Shown: positions 8,011-16,005 of the stretch, piece after piece
Numbering within the stretch: position 1 is the stretch's first letter
Layout of the letters: every line of letters starts with the position of its first letter
Assembly: GCA_038529265.1 (NCBI GenBank)
Contig: JBCBDX010000003.1
Span: forward strand, 186,001-250,000
Origin: JBCBDX01 sp038529265
Lineage (GTDB): Bacteria > Pseudomonadota > Alphaproteobacteria > Rhizobiales > Rhizobiaceae
Length of the DNA stretch: 64,000 bases
Direction: 5' to 3'
Notes under the pieces: generated by a model
The model's database searches: none
Told to the model about the DNA's origin: nothing
What the model saw: the letters and a program-made list of their open reading frames with translations, nothing else
Translations under genes and position numbers: made by a program

Positions 8011-8771
8011 GATCCGTTGCCTCTTGCGGTTTTTGCCATTGTGGCGAGGACTTTGCGTAATTGCGCGGCTGTTTCGAGCGGGCTGGGGTACCATATGCGC
8101 TTTGCGGTGTCTCCAGATACCAAAGTCACCCCTTCGGCATCAATTGTCGCCAGCTGCCATTTCTGGTCTGGTTGATGCGCAAAGAGCGCAATGGCATCGC
8201 TGTGGTCATTATTCATGTGCTCGACAGCGCCTGCTTCGATTGATTGCAAACCTTCCCAATCACCACGCATGCCAAGATCTTCACGCGTTAGCGCATAGGC
8301 TTTGCCAAATCCGCCATTCAAGCTCGCACCTTCAATTGAAAGGCGGAAGAAAGAGAAGTCGCCAAAGTCGACATAGAGCTCCGCTTTAGGGTGGCGTGAC
8401 AGATGTCGCTGTCGCAAGCGAATATGGGTTTCAGTTTGCTTGTCGACCTTCGAGGCGGTGGTAAAAACTGTCACCCGCGGATGGGCCAGTGGGTCACCCT
8501 TTCCTGGTTCGCCGATTAGCAAAGAGACTTTTGGCTGATCGATCATCGCTTGGGTGTGTGGCGACAGGGAAGAGGTCAATAAGACAATTGCACCATCCGT
8601 ATCGGTTGAGATTTGTACGCGACTGACAGACGGGTGCCCTTTAGGACCGTTTGCAGCAAGTGCAGCGTGCCGCGCCTCATGGATCAGCGTCTTGGCTTGC
8701 TGAACGGCTTGCGCATCAGTATCTCGCAGCACTTTCTTATTCGGTGTCTCAGGCACAGCATCAAACCTCAT
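8007..8771 (-). CDS. HugZ-like pyridoxamine 5'-phosphate oxidase-fold protein (DUF2470)
   Basis: A 254-residue protein. Residues about 20-155 form a split-barrel FMN-binding-type domain (HAALAANGPKGHPSVSRVQI, TDGAIVLLTSSLSPHTQAM). Residues 170-245 form a DUF2470 domain with the EHMNNDHSDAIALFA motif. The family includes HugZ and HutZ, which bind haem and support haem-iron use, so a redox or haem-handling role is likely but not proven. It is the first gene of the operon with the PEP-mutase-like and methyltransferase genes and is divergent from tdk, with only 80 bases between starts. Confidence 0.8.
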   Translation of the reverse strand: MRFDAVPETPNKKVLRDTDAQAVQQAKTLIHEARHAALAANGPKGHPSVSRVQISTDTDGAIVLLTSSLSPHTQAMIDQPKVSLLIGEPGKGDPLAHPRVTVFTTASKVDKQTETHIRLRQRHLSRHPKAELYVDFGDFSFFRLSIEGASLNGGFGKAYALTREDLGMRGDWEGLQSIEAGAVEHMNNDHSDAIALFAHQPDQKWQLATIDAEGVTLVSGDTAKRIWYPSPLETAAQLRKVLATMAKTARGNGS

Positions 8772-8851
8772 CTGTTGAGAACGAGCGCATCCGCTTCAAT
8801 CACCATAAGAGGCGCATTAGGGTGATCGTCAAGGAGAGGCGCTCAATCGCA

Positions 8852-9466
8852 ATGGCAAAGCTTTATTTTCACTATTCAACCATGAACGCCGGTAAATCGA
8901 CGATGCTTTTGCAGGCGTCACATAATTATCGCGAACGCCAGATGAATACACTTTTGTTTATTGCTCAACTGGATGATCGCGCCGGTGTCGGTCGTATCGG
9001 GTCGCGCATTGGGCTGGGCGAGGACGCGTTAACGTTCTCAGTTGGAGACGACATGCGCGCCATGGTGTTGGACGTACACGCCAACAAGACAATCCACTGC
9101 GTGTTTGTGGATGAGGCTCAGTTTCTTAGCGAAGAACAGGTCTGGCAATTGGCCCGGCTTGCAGACCGAGATGGTATCCCGGTCATGGCCTATGGCTTAC
9201 GAACAGATTTTCAGGGAAAGCTCTTCCCGGGCAGTCAGGCACTGTTGGCCATTGCCGATGAACTGCGCGAAGTGCGCACGATTTGCCGATGCGGCCGCCG
9301 TGCCAACATGGTCGTTCGTGTCGGTGAAGACGGCAAAGTGGTTCGTGAGGGTGACCAAATCGCAATCGGCGGCAATGATCGCTACGTCAGTCTTTGTCGC
9401 AAGCATTGGGAAGAAGAGATGGGGCGGATCAGCGGCGAAGATTTAGTCGGTTTTGTGGAGCCTTAG
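8852..9466 (+). CDS. tdk: Thymidine kinase (type II, TK1-like)
   Basis: A 204-residue enzyme beginning MAKLYFHYSTMNAGKSTMLL, with the P-loop NAGKST. The catalytic stretch is CVFVDEAQFLSEEQVWQLA, and the lasso region follows VMAYGLRTDFQGKLFPGS. Zinc-site cysteines are in ICRCGRRA and the late SLCRKHW. It phosphorylates thymidine with ATP in the pyrimidine salvage pathway. The start at 8852 is conserved and has AGGAG about 15 bases upstream, rather far; an open frame from 8651 overlaps the divergent HugZ-like gene and is not credible. Confidence 0.94.
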   Translation: MAKLYFHYSTMNAGKSTMLLQASHNYRERQMNTLLFIAQLDDRAGVGRIGSRIGLGEDALTFSVGDDMRAMVLDVHANKTIHCVFVDEAQFLSEEQVWQLARLADRDGIPVMAYGLRTDFQGKLFPGSQALLAIADELREVRTICRCGRRANMVVRVGEDGKVVREGDQIAIGGNDRYVSLCRKHWEEEMGRISGEDLVGFVEP

Positions 9467-9653
9467 CCTTTTGCCGCCATGCGGCTTGCTCCCACTCCGC
9501 TCGAACAAACTCCTATCCTTTTGAAAAATATAGTAATCTGGCTGTGGCCAGTCGAGAGCAATTTCCAGTCACATTCTCCTGTATTTTTGAAGCACCGGCG
9601 AAACATCGCACCAGATGTTCGAGACAATCGGATAAGTTGAAGGGAGATTTACA

Positions 9654-9968
9654 GTGAAGAGTTACAAGCTTTTTATTGTTGCGGTGGCGATTGCAGCTCT
9701 GCCTGCTGCCGGCGGCGTCAATACCAGCCAACACACCGGTTCTACTATGCAGTTTTCCGAAGTGTATGGCCTAAGTTCTGCTTTTGCTGGTCCAGCTGTG
9801 CGTTCGGCGCGTCGCAGCGAACGTCGGACAACTTACTATTATTCGCTGCCAGCAGGGTGTGTAACGCGTGTCGTTCGCGGTGTTCGCTACTCCTATTGCG
9901 ACGGCCTCTACTACCAAGCTGTTGTCGATGCATCAGGTATCGATGCTTACATCATTATTTATCCATGA
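9654..9968 (+). CDS. Small exported protein of unknown function
   Basis: A 104-residue protein starting at GTG with AGGGAG 7 bases upstream. An N-terminal hydrophobic segment (LFIVAVAIAALPAAGG) looks like a signal peptide. The mature part has a basic patch (SARRSERRTTYYY), two cysteines (PAGCVTRVVRGVRYSYCDG) that could form a disulfide, and a Tyr/Ile-rich end (AYIIIYP). The family is not recognised. The stop overlaps the next gene in an ATGA arrangement, so the two are probably translated together. Confidence 0.7.
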   Translation: MKSYKLFIVAVAIAALPAAGGVNTSQHTGSTMQFSEVYGLSSAFAGPAVRSARRSERRTTYYYSLPAGCVTRVVRGVRYSYCDGLYYQAVVDASGIDAYIIIYP

Positions 9969-10405
9969 GACGTATTATGAAGAAGATATTTTCACTTAGG
10001 AATTTTACTACCCTCTGCCTTTTTCTTTCGTTTTCGGGTGCAGGTATGGCCCAAGACTTCAAAGAGATCTGCAGTGCAGATCTCAACAAATATTGCTCTT
10101 CAGTGACGCCAGGTGATGGTCGGGTGACATCCTGTTTGTATGCACATTCTGATCGTTTGACGGAAGGTTGCTTTGCCGCAACTGAGATCATTGGTCGGGT
10201 AACTGAAGGTTTTTTTGACGGGGTGACCATGACTTACGAAGCCTGCGCAAGCGATATTCAGAAGCAGTGTGCTCACGGCCAAGCTGGAAGTGGCAAGATT
10301 GTGATGTGCCTGATGACCAACTCGGAGAATGTATCCGAGGCCTGTCTGGATAACCTTGTTAAGTTGCGCGGTGTAATGCAGCTCAATTTAATGGCTCCAG
10401 AGTAG
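9965..10405 (+). CDS. Exported cysteine-rich repeat protein (GLG1-type repeats)
   Basis: A 146-residue secreted or periplasmic protein with a signal peptide (FTTLCLFLSFSGAGMAQ). It has two cysteine-rich repeats. The first runs ICSADLNKYCSSVTPGDGR... to SCLYAHSDRLTEGC, the second from YEACASDIQKQCAHG to MCLMTNSENVSEAC. The spacing of four cysteines per repeat matches the Golgi-glycoprotein-1 (cysteine-rich GLG1) repeat found in many alphaproteobacterial exported proteins of unknown role. The ATG at 9965 overlaps the preceding stop. An ATG at 9977 is an alternative start. Confidence 0.75.
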   Translation: MRRIMKKIFSLRNFTTLCLFLSFSGAGMAQDFKEICSADLNKYCSSVTPGDGRVTSCLYAHSDRLTEGCFAATEIIGRVTEGFFDGVTMTYEACASDIQKQCAHGQAGSGKIVMCLMTNSENVSEACLDNLVKLRGVMQLNLMAPE

Positions 10406-10528
10406 GGATGAAACGCTCCGTGTAACACCAAGTAGCAACTTGCAGGATTGATGTCGCATCTTCGAAACAGCTGACCTTCAAGAAGCGCGCAGTCGGTTGA
10501 GACCGGTAAACGATTTTGGAGAATCTAG

Positions 10529-10816
10529 ATGAACATCATAAAACCCATCGCTGTGTTTGCGGCTCTTACTTTTTCAAGCGCAGCGTTCGCACAAGCCTCT
10601 GACTTGGCCCGGGAAAACTACCAACAAGCTGATGCGAACGGTGATACGTTTCTCACCTATGATGAGTTTGTAACATTCATAGAGCTAAATGCTGCTGATG
10701 GGATTGGAAACGCCGCACGTTTGAAGGCCCGTAACATGTTTCAAACAGCATTTGGCCGAGTAGATGCCAATGGAGATGGTTCCATTAGTCCCGAGGAGCT
10801 TCAAGCACTTCGTTAA
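10529..10816 (+). CDS. Exported EF-hand calcium-binding protein
   Basis: A 95-residue protein with a signal peptide (MNIIKPIAVFAALTFSSAAFA, cleavage after AFA) and two EF-hand loops: DANGDTFLTYDEF, and DANGDGSISPEEL with all canonical calcium ligands. The function is unknown; small periplasmic EF-hand proteins of this length are common in Hyphomicrobiales. GGAG lies just upstream of the start. It follows the two small exported proteins on the same strand after a 120-base gap in which nothing else is evident. Confidence 0.8.
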   Translation: MNIIKPIAVFAALTFSSAAFAQASDLARENYQQADANGDTFLTYDEFVTFIELNAADGIGNAARLKARNMFQTAFGRVDANGDGSISPEELQALR

Positions 10817-10851
10817 ACTCAGATTGGCTCGACTGCTTGACCGGTCGCTTC

Positions 10852-11682
10852 TTAGGGATCGGTCCACATCCATCGGTTTTGTTCCCACAGCTTTTCACCG
10901 ATGCGGCAGTCCTGCTCGCTAGCGGGCACATCCAGAAACCCCCCGCTGGCGGGTACGGCGCGAATTGGTTCCAAGGGCTGTCCTGCCAATTCAAGGACGA
11001 TCTTGCGGCGCACGGCTTCAGGAAACTCCTCCCAGGACAGAACAGGGATGATAAAGGCACCTGGCCCACCGATCACGCAGTCACGGTAATAAAGATCAAG
11101 ACGCTCAATGTCGAACTGGCTGTAGATGCCGTCGCGAGTCATAAGAGGCAGGCCATTTATGACAATCCCGGCTGCCAACGCTTCATCGCGTGCACGCCTT
11201 ACATAAGGTCCTTGATTGTTTGGGCCGTCGCCCGAGATGTCTATAATGCGGCGCATCCCCCAATAGTCATTGTTTTCCAGTGAATGCACTGAGAAATTAA
11301 TCCCGCCGGAGATGGATGTGCGGCTCATAGAAGGTGATTTGTGAGCCAGCAATTGGTCAGCGAATGCCACAGCTTGAGTGTGCCCTTCGATCAGCGTCCA
11401 GTCCACGACTACGCGCTGATTATATTGACCGGCCCACTCGACATATTGGATTGCCACTCGGCCCAACAGGCCTCGTGCAATGGCATCGGAGACTTCATTG
11501 CCGGCAAGGGCTTCCGCATAGCCGCGCCGTTGAATTTCAAGTTCCGCTGCTGACATGGATCGAGAAACGTCTACGGCGAGCACAAGTTCGGCATCTACCT
11601 CAATGGTTTCGGCTGAGGCAATGATGTCGACAGACGATGCTGCAACTAGTAGGAGCCAAATGTGTTGGAAACACTTGTTCAT
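10852..11682 (-). CDS. DUF1194 von Willebrand-like exported protein
   Basis: About 276 residues beginning MNKCFQHIWLLLVAASS with a signal peptide. The mature domain carries an apparent MIDAS motif (ELVLAVDVSRSMSAAE) and the family blocks RVAIQYVEWAG, SRTSISGGINFS and RRIIDISGDGPNNQG, typical of DUF1194. VWA-type domains bind ligands through a divalent metal; no partner is known. The ATG at 11682 is preferred; the open frame extends to a TTG at 11718 only 9 bases after the upstream barrel gene. It is probably co-transcribed with the barrel gene. Confidence 0.8.
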   Translation of the reverse strand: MNKCFQHIWLLLVAASSVDIIASAETIEVDAELVLAVDVSRSMSAAELEIQRRGYAEALAGNEVSDAIARGLLGRVAIQYVEWAGQYNQRVVVDWTLIEGHTQAVAFADQLLAHKSPSMSRTSISGGINFSVHSLENNDYWGMRRIIDISGDGPNNQGPYVRRARDEALAAGIVINGLPLMTRDGIYSQFDIERLDLYYRDCVIGGPGAFIIPVLSWEEFPEAVRRKIVLELAGQPLEPIRAVPASGGFLDVPASEQDCRIGEKLWEQNRWMWTDP

Positions 11683-11727
11683 GCCCGCGATTGAACGCGC
11701 GCCATGACCAAAATGCAATCGCCGATC

Positions 11728-12609
11728 TTAGTCGACTTCTTCCGAAACCGCGTACGCTCTGCCAACATTTGGCAGATCAAACGGCACATATTTTTCAGAC
11801 TGCTGTATCGAATTCGCGCCCAAGCGGAACTTGAAGCCGAGCTTGAAAATATTGTCTGAGTAGTTCGTATCGTTGTCTATGTTGGTAAAATACGAACCAG
11901 AGTAGGCGACAAAGCCTGAAGCATTTGAAGTGATCTGACGTTCCAGTTCCAAGTTCCAAGTCAGCCCATAGCCATCATCTGGATCGAACTGAGATTCTGT
12001 TGTCCCTGCGGTGTATGTTAAATCACCTGAAAGCGCCGTGCTCTCGTTGAAGCTATATCCGGCACCGGCGCGTGCAAACCAAGCGTCACGAAAGAGATCG
12101 CTGTTGCTATCATTGGTAGCAATGAAGTTGGTCAAGCCTGCTTGGCCAACCAGTTTAAATGCGCCCGCATAGTAAGCACCCTCAAGGCCATACATAATGT
12201 AGGTGACGTCAGAATTATCGGCTGGCATTTCAGAATAGCCGAGACCACCAAAAGCACCGACCGCGAAATTCTCCATGTCGCTGTATATGAGGTGTGCGCC
12301 GGTTTCAAAAATCGCACTGTTCTCGAGCGGAAACTCGTACAAAAGCTCGCCGCGAGCATCCAGCTGAATGCCAAAACCGGAAGGGTCAAACGCCGAAATG
12401 CGCGCTTCACCGCCAAATCCATAAAGGCTGTCTTGGTCAAGTGCTGCATCTGTGCTGTTGGATTGCCCCAAGCCGCCCCAACCGGAGATGATGCCGCTGA
12501 ACTGTAGTGAAGGATCTGAAACTGGATCGCTAGCCACCGCCGGTGCAATTCCGAGCGAGAACATCAGCGCGGTAGATGATAGAAATAGTGCGCGCTTATC
12601 AAGCCTCAA
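11728..12609 (-). CDS. Outer-membrane beta-barrel protein
   Basis: A 293-residue protein with a signal peptide (ALFLSSTALMFSLGIAPAVA). The mature part alternates hydrophobic and polar residues, with many aromatic and glycine positions (SGIISGWGGLGQS, IQLDARGELLYEF, AWFARAGAGYSFNES, GLTWNLELERQITS), as expected of a transmembrane beta barrel. No specific porin family is recognised. The start is a TTG at 12609: an in-frame stop lies just upstream and no ATG precedes the signal peptide. A CtrA-like box lies directly upstream. Confidence 0.7.
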   Translation of the reverse strand: MRLDKRALFLSSTALMFSLGIAPAVASDPVSDPSLQFSGIISGWGGLGQSNSTDAALDQDSLYGFGGEARISAFDPSGFGIQLDARGELLYEFPLENSAIFETGAHLIYSDMENFAVGAFGGLGYSEMPADNSDVTYIMYGLEGAYYAGAFKLVGQAGLTNFIATNDSNSDLFRDAWFARAGAGYSFNESTALSGDLTYTAGTTESQFDPDDGYGLTWNLELERQITSNASGFVAYSGSYFTNIDNDTNYSDNIFKLGFKFRLGANSIQQSEKYVPFDLPNVGRAYAVSEEVD

Positions 12610-12616
12610 AACTTAG

Positions 12617-12632
12617 TTGACGTAAAGTTAAC
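12617..12632 (+). promoter_or_regulatory. CtrA-like box upstream of the barrel gene
   Basis: TTGA (12617-12620), seven bases, then TTAAC (12628-12632): one mismatch to the CtrA consensus TTAA-N7-TTAAC. It lies 8 bases upstream of the TTG start of the barrel gene. Such a short motif occurs by chance, so this is only a candidate. Confidence 0.3.
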
Positions 12633-12863
12633 CTATCGACCGTTTGGAGGAAATCAAAACCTTCGCCTTGGTCCAATGAACCTGTGTTCTTCATGCGCCT
12701 GTTACAAACGATGCGACGAAGTGTGTCATAAAATGCGCAATGTGGCTGGTTGTAGGTCGGGCTTTGATTCAATTGACCGGGAAATTCCCTCCTTCAAATT
12801 CGCACATTCAGTACTTATACCAAAGATAACACTTGTTGCGCTGATCGAGGGGTCCTTACCAAT

Positions 12864-13952
12864 ATGGCGACTTTGCAGAACTTTGATACCGAAATTGAGA
12901 AGACAAGACAGGTCGTCACCGACATGCAATCCAAATTGGAGCAGTCCGGTATTGTCTTGGAAAAATTTGCCGAAAGTGAAGCGGCAATCGGTGACGTGGA
13001 TTTTGATATTGAGAATGCCCGCATTCAGGATGTGCTGAAGCAACAACAGGTGATGGAAGGCAACATAGCTGACCTCATCATTGGGCTTGAAGATGCGACC
13101 AACGTCTTTGGCGAAGAGTTTGAGTCCATGAAGTCCTATTCCACTTGGGAGTCGGTTGTTGGTATGTTTTCAAAACAGCGAATGCAGCGCATGCGCTCGG
13201 ATCGTGTGCGCAACATGTCGTTGGCAGGTAATTTGCAAGAACTGCTTGCAAAGTCTGACTCCATTGTTGGTATTCTATCAAGCCAGAAAGACGTGCTCGA
13301 TACACGGTATGCGACATCAGAGGCGAGCCTGCGCACCGTTATTGATCGTCGCAAAAACACCATGGCGGAACTGGAGGCGACGCAAGCGCGGATCAACGAA
13401 ATCAATCCGCTTCTTCTCGATATCGAGAACCAGATTTCTGCTTCGACGAACCAAAAGGACCGCACCAATTTGGAGAGCAAACGCTCCAAGCTGGCCACAG
13501 AATACAATCAGGCCCAAGCAAAGGAACAGGAATTGCTGGCCGAAAGCCAAACGCTAGAACGCTACACCTCGATGTTCCAGACATTTGTGGATTCACTCAA
13601 CAACCAGCTGGCGGCGCAACAGACACTTATCAATAAGCTGACCATCGACACCGAGCAGCGGATAGTTCTTTACAAGGCACTAGAAGACTCATTGAAGACG
13701 GCTGCCCAACAGGACGTGGCGCACAAGATCAACACACTGGGCAGCCAGGTCGATACGGCTGCGGAAACCACGATGGCGGGCATTGGTGCGGCTGCGCAAA
13801 AGCATATTGGTGATCTTCTCGAAATGCATGAAGGCAACATGGTGGCCACTGCCGATATACAAAGACGCAAGAAACTGGCTGATGATGCTTTCGCTCGCAG
13901 ATTCCAAGCGGTTATGGATAAGCACAACGCAGCAGATTATGTGAGAAGCTGA
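12864..13952 (+). CDS. Long helical coiled-coil protein, first gene of a coupled operon
   Basis: A 362-residue soluble protein without signal peptide or membrane helix, predicted almost wholly helical. Heptad-rich stretches lie at about 1-70 (EIEKTRQVVTDMQSKLEQSG), 160-235 (RKNTMAELEATQARINEINP) and 245-300. The family is not certain. The helical layout and length recall TelA/toxic-anion-resistance proteins, but I see no diagnostic TelA motif. It starts a cluster of three closely spaced genes and stands near pspA and an AAA+ gene, so a membrane-stress or remodelling role is an inference from context. ATG at 12864 follows GGGG. Confidence 0.75.
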   Translation: MATLQNFDTEIEKTRQVVTDMQSKLEQSGIVLEKFAESEAAIGDVDFDIENARIQDVLKQQQVMEGNIADLIIGLEDATNVFGEEFESMKSYSTWESVVGMFSKQRMQRMRSDRVRNMSLAGNLQELLAKSDSIVGILSSQKDVLDTRYATSEASLRTVIDRRKNTMAELEATQARINEINPLLLDIENQISASTNQKDRTNLESKRSKLATEYNQAQAKEQELLAESQTLERYTSMFQTFVDSLNNQLAAQQTLINKLTIDTEQRIVLYKALEDSLKTAAQQDVAHKINTLGSQVDTAAETTMAGIGAAAQKHIGDLLEMHEGNMVATADIQRRKKLADDAFARRFQAVMDKHNAADYVRS

Positions 13953-13962
13953 GGCCAGCACT

Positions 13963-14502
13963 TTGGGCAATGGCGAATGGCCGGTGCGTTGCACGGTCGA
14001 AATTTCGCGAGATGATTATGCGCTCCTCAATCAAGCGCGCGTGAAACTCGCAACCCGCCGTCAGAAAATTATCGCCATTGTCAGGTTGGCGATATTTGTG
14101 ACGGCGGTTGCCTATCTGGTTTCGATCGTCACGGATCAGTCTTGGGTCGAATTCGGTATCTTCCTGTCAGTTATCGCGACAGCGTTCTACTTTATCATGC
14201 ACCGCTATAACGGGCGGCTGAACGCGTGGTGGTATTTCAAGAGCTTTCGCGTTGATAAGTCACCGCAGACCTATGAGATAAGCCCCGATGGGCTATCGAT
14301 CTCATCGGCTAGTTTTAGCGGAAAATTCGAATGGCCAGCCTACCACGCGATCATGCGAACACCTGAGCACTTCCTCTTTTGGATCAATCCGATGCAGGCT
14401 CATGTCGTGCCTTTTCGCACTTTGGAAAATGATGATATCGACAAGGTATGGGCGTTGTTGGAACACTTTCCAGCGGCCCGCGTTGACGAGGTGCGCATTT
14501 GA
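13963..14502 (+). CDS. Two-helix membrane protein with YcxB-like C-terminal domain
   Basis: About 179 residues. Two adjacent membrane helices (IIAIVRLAIFVTAVAYLVSI and WVEFGIFLSVIATAFYFIMH) are followed by a soluble C-terminal part (SPDGLSISSASFSGKFEWPAYHAIMRTPEHFLFW) resembling YcxB-like domains. There is no ATG; a TTG at 13963 has GAGG about 9 bases upstream and a GTG at 13984 is the alternative. It lies 10 bases after the coiled-coil gene, and its stop overlaps the next gene's TTG start as TTGA, strong evidence of one operon. Confidence 0.7.
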   Translation: MGNGEWPVRCTVEISRDDYALLNQARVKLATRRQKIIAIVRLAIFVTAVAYLVSIVTDQSWVEFGIFLSVIATAFYFIMHRYNGRLNAWWYFKSFRVDKSPQTYEISPDGLSISSASFSGKFEWPAYHAIMRTPEHFLFWINPMQAHVVPFRTLENDDIDKVWALLEHFPAARVDEVRI

Positions 14503-15644
14503 CTAGCCAGCCACAGATTATCCAGCGCTATTTTGGCGCGGTTGATGCCGCACTTGATGGGCTTAATATCTTCCTGCGCGACGAAAGCTCGCCGCTTTAC
14601 AAGCACGGCCTCGTGGCTCAAGCGCTGATGCCTTATGTGGCGCGGCTCGATGCCTCGTTCGATACCTGGTTGAACCGGCTCAGCCACTCCTCACGCTTTA
14701 AGATTTCAAGGGCAGAAAGCGGCTTCCCGATCTTTCAGCACGTGCTGGAACTGGAGAAAGACCAACGGACGGCAGAGCGCCGCCTGGCAGCTATTTCTGA
14801 TGCGGATGAATTACGCGAAGAAATGGCGGACTTTATCTTGCGCCATAAGGCTTTCCCGGAAGACTTACAGGCGACAATGGCCGAACGGCTCTATTTGGAG
14901 GCGGTAAAAGACGGCGATCTGTTTGGTTCCTTTGTGATGCCGGAGACTTTGCGTGTGTCGGTCAACCCCCGAACCAAGCGCCCCTATTATCTGACGCATT
15001 GGGGTGCCTATGACGGCTCTGAAAATCTGCCAATGATATATTCAATGGTCGCCGAAGACTCTTCGCCCGACATGGTCCGCGATCTGGTGACCAAGGATGG
15101 AAAGTTAAGCAAGACTTACGACATCCCCCTGCCAATCGGCGGTTTGCTCAATCCTGCAATGGCCAAAAAGTTTGACCAGATCGCAGAAGCTAACTCCGCT
15201 TACTCCCTCTCACCTGTCACGATTGCCAAGAATATCGACGAGGCATTTGATCATCTCCATCCAAAACAGTTGCGCCGTATCGTCCTTGGGCCGTTCTATT
15301 CAGCAGGGATTACTGCAAACAATGATGTGATCAACCGTATCTTGGATAATGTGCGCGACGCGGCCAATGCCTGGCTACTTACATGGACAGTTCAAGATGT
15401 GTTCTCAAAGTCCGAGCGTCCGGCAAAAAAGGGACTTTGGTCATCTGAACCCGCGCGCGAAGAATTCCATATTGAAACCGAAGATCTGGATGCCACCCGA
15501 ATGGGCGTTTCCGCCTATGAAAAGCATGCGCTGGTGCCTCATGAGGCTTATCAAGCTCTTTATGCGGAAGGCGAGGCTGCAAAGATCTTTGATGGCTATG
15601 ACGTGCATATCATAGCCAATGGGCAGGTAATTTCAGCGGTTTGA
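14499..15644 (+). CDS. Conserved protein of unknown function, third gene of the operon
   Basis: A 381-residue soluble protein with no signal peptide or membrane segment and no motif I recognise. The N-terminal third is helical (ALMPYVARLDASFDTWLNRL). A central part has VSVNPRTKRPYYLTHWGAY, and the C-terminal part has ILDNVRDAANAWLLTWTVQDVF. The start is a TTG overlapping the previous stop by 4 bases (TTGA), preceded by GAGG. Translational coupling implies a fixed ratio with the membrane protein. The gene ends just before a terminator shared with the convergent YiaA-like gene. Confidence 0.7.
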   Translation: MTSQPQIIQRYFGAVDAALDGLNIFLRDESSPLYKHGLVAQALMPYVARLDASFDTWLNRLSHSSRFKISRAESGFPIFQHVLELEKDQRTAERRLAAISDADELREEMADFILRHKAFPEDLQATMAERLYLEAVKDGDLFGSFVMPETLRVSVNPRTKRPYYLTHWGAYDGSENLPMIYSMVAEDSSPDMVRDLVTKDGKLSKTYDIPLPIGGLLNPAMAKKFDQIAEANSAYSLSPVTIAKNIDEAFDHLHPKQLRRIVLGPFYSAGITANNDVINRILDNVRDAANAWLLTWTVQDVFSKSERPAKKGLWSSEPAREEFHIETEDLDATRMGVSAYEKHALVPHEAYQALYAEGEAAKIFDGYDVHIIANGQVISAV

Positions 15645-15652
15645 TGAATTCC

Positions 15653-15681
15653 AAAAAGCCGCCCCTCTTTTAGGACGGCTT
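15653..15681. terminator. Bidirectional terminator between convergent genes
   Basis: Inverted repeat AAGCCG (15656-15661) and CGGCTT (15676-15681) with additional inner pairing. On the minus strand the stem is followed by TTTTT, which suits termination of the YiaA-like transcript; the plus-strand tail is poorer. Confidence 0.6.
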
Positions 15682-15688
15682 GATTGGG

Positions 15689-15964
15689 TTAAATTGGTGC
15701 TGACTGGTCGTTTTGAACGTAGTCGGCCAGCAACTTCTCATTCTTTGCTTTTTCAATTTTGGCTACGGTCTCTTCTTCGATCCGCGCGTCCATTCGGTAC
15801 TTGACGAGGTTGACCAATGAGCCTGTCAGTAGCAGCACGGCCATAGCCCAATATCCCTTGGTGGACAGGTCGACAGGTGCCAACCAAATGGACAGACCCA
15901 TCATGAAGTAGGCAGCGAATACACAAGTGGCGTTGAATGCGATGTATGTTTGGTTGGAGTTCAT
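15689..15964 (-). CDS. YiaA/YiaB two-helix domain inner membrane protein
   Basis: A 91-residue protein with two membrane helices (YIAFNATCVFAAYFMMGLSI and GYWAMAVLLLTGSLVNLVKY) and a charged C-terminal tail (DARIEEETVAKIEKAKNEK), matching the YiaAB two-helix domain. The function is not established. AAAGGA lies 8 bases upstream of the start. It is 41 bases downstream of pspA on the same strand and is probably the second gene of a pspA operon, giving PspA a membrane partner in place of PspB/PspC, which are absent here. Confidence 0.82.
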   Translation of the reverse strand: MNSNQTYIAFNATCVFAAYFMMGLSIWLAPVDLSTKGYWAMAVLLLTGSLVNLVKYRMDARIEEETVAKIEKAKNEKLLADYVQNDQSAPI

Positions 15965-16005
15965 GGGTTTATTCCTTTGTGGATGTTTGGATTAGGATGG
16001 GGTGA

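Noticed and set aside
9467..9653. Regulatory RNA between tdk and the small exported gene
   Set aside because: Only a short GCCGC/GCGGC repeat without T run is visible; no known motif.
12676..13038. Cysteine-rich plus-strand ORF of 120 codons
   Set aside because: It overlaps the start of the coiled-coil gene in another frame and loses any pattern after the first 20 residues.
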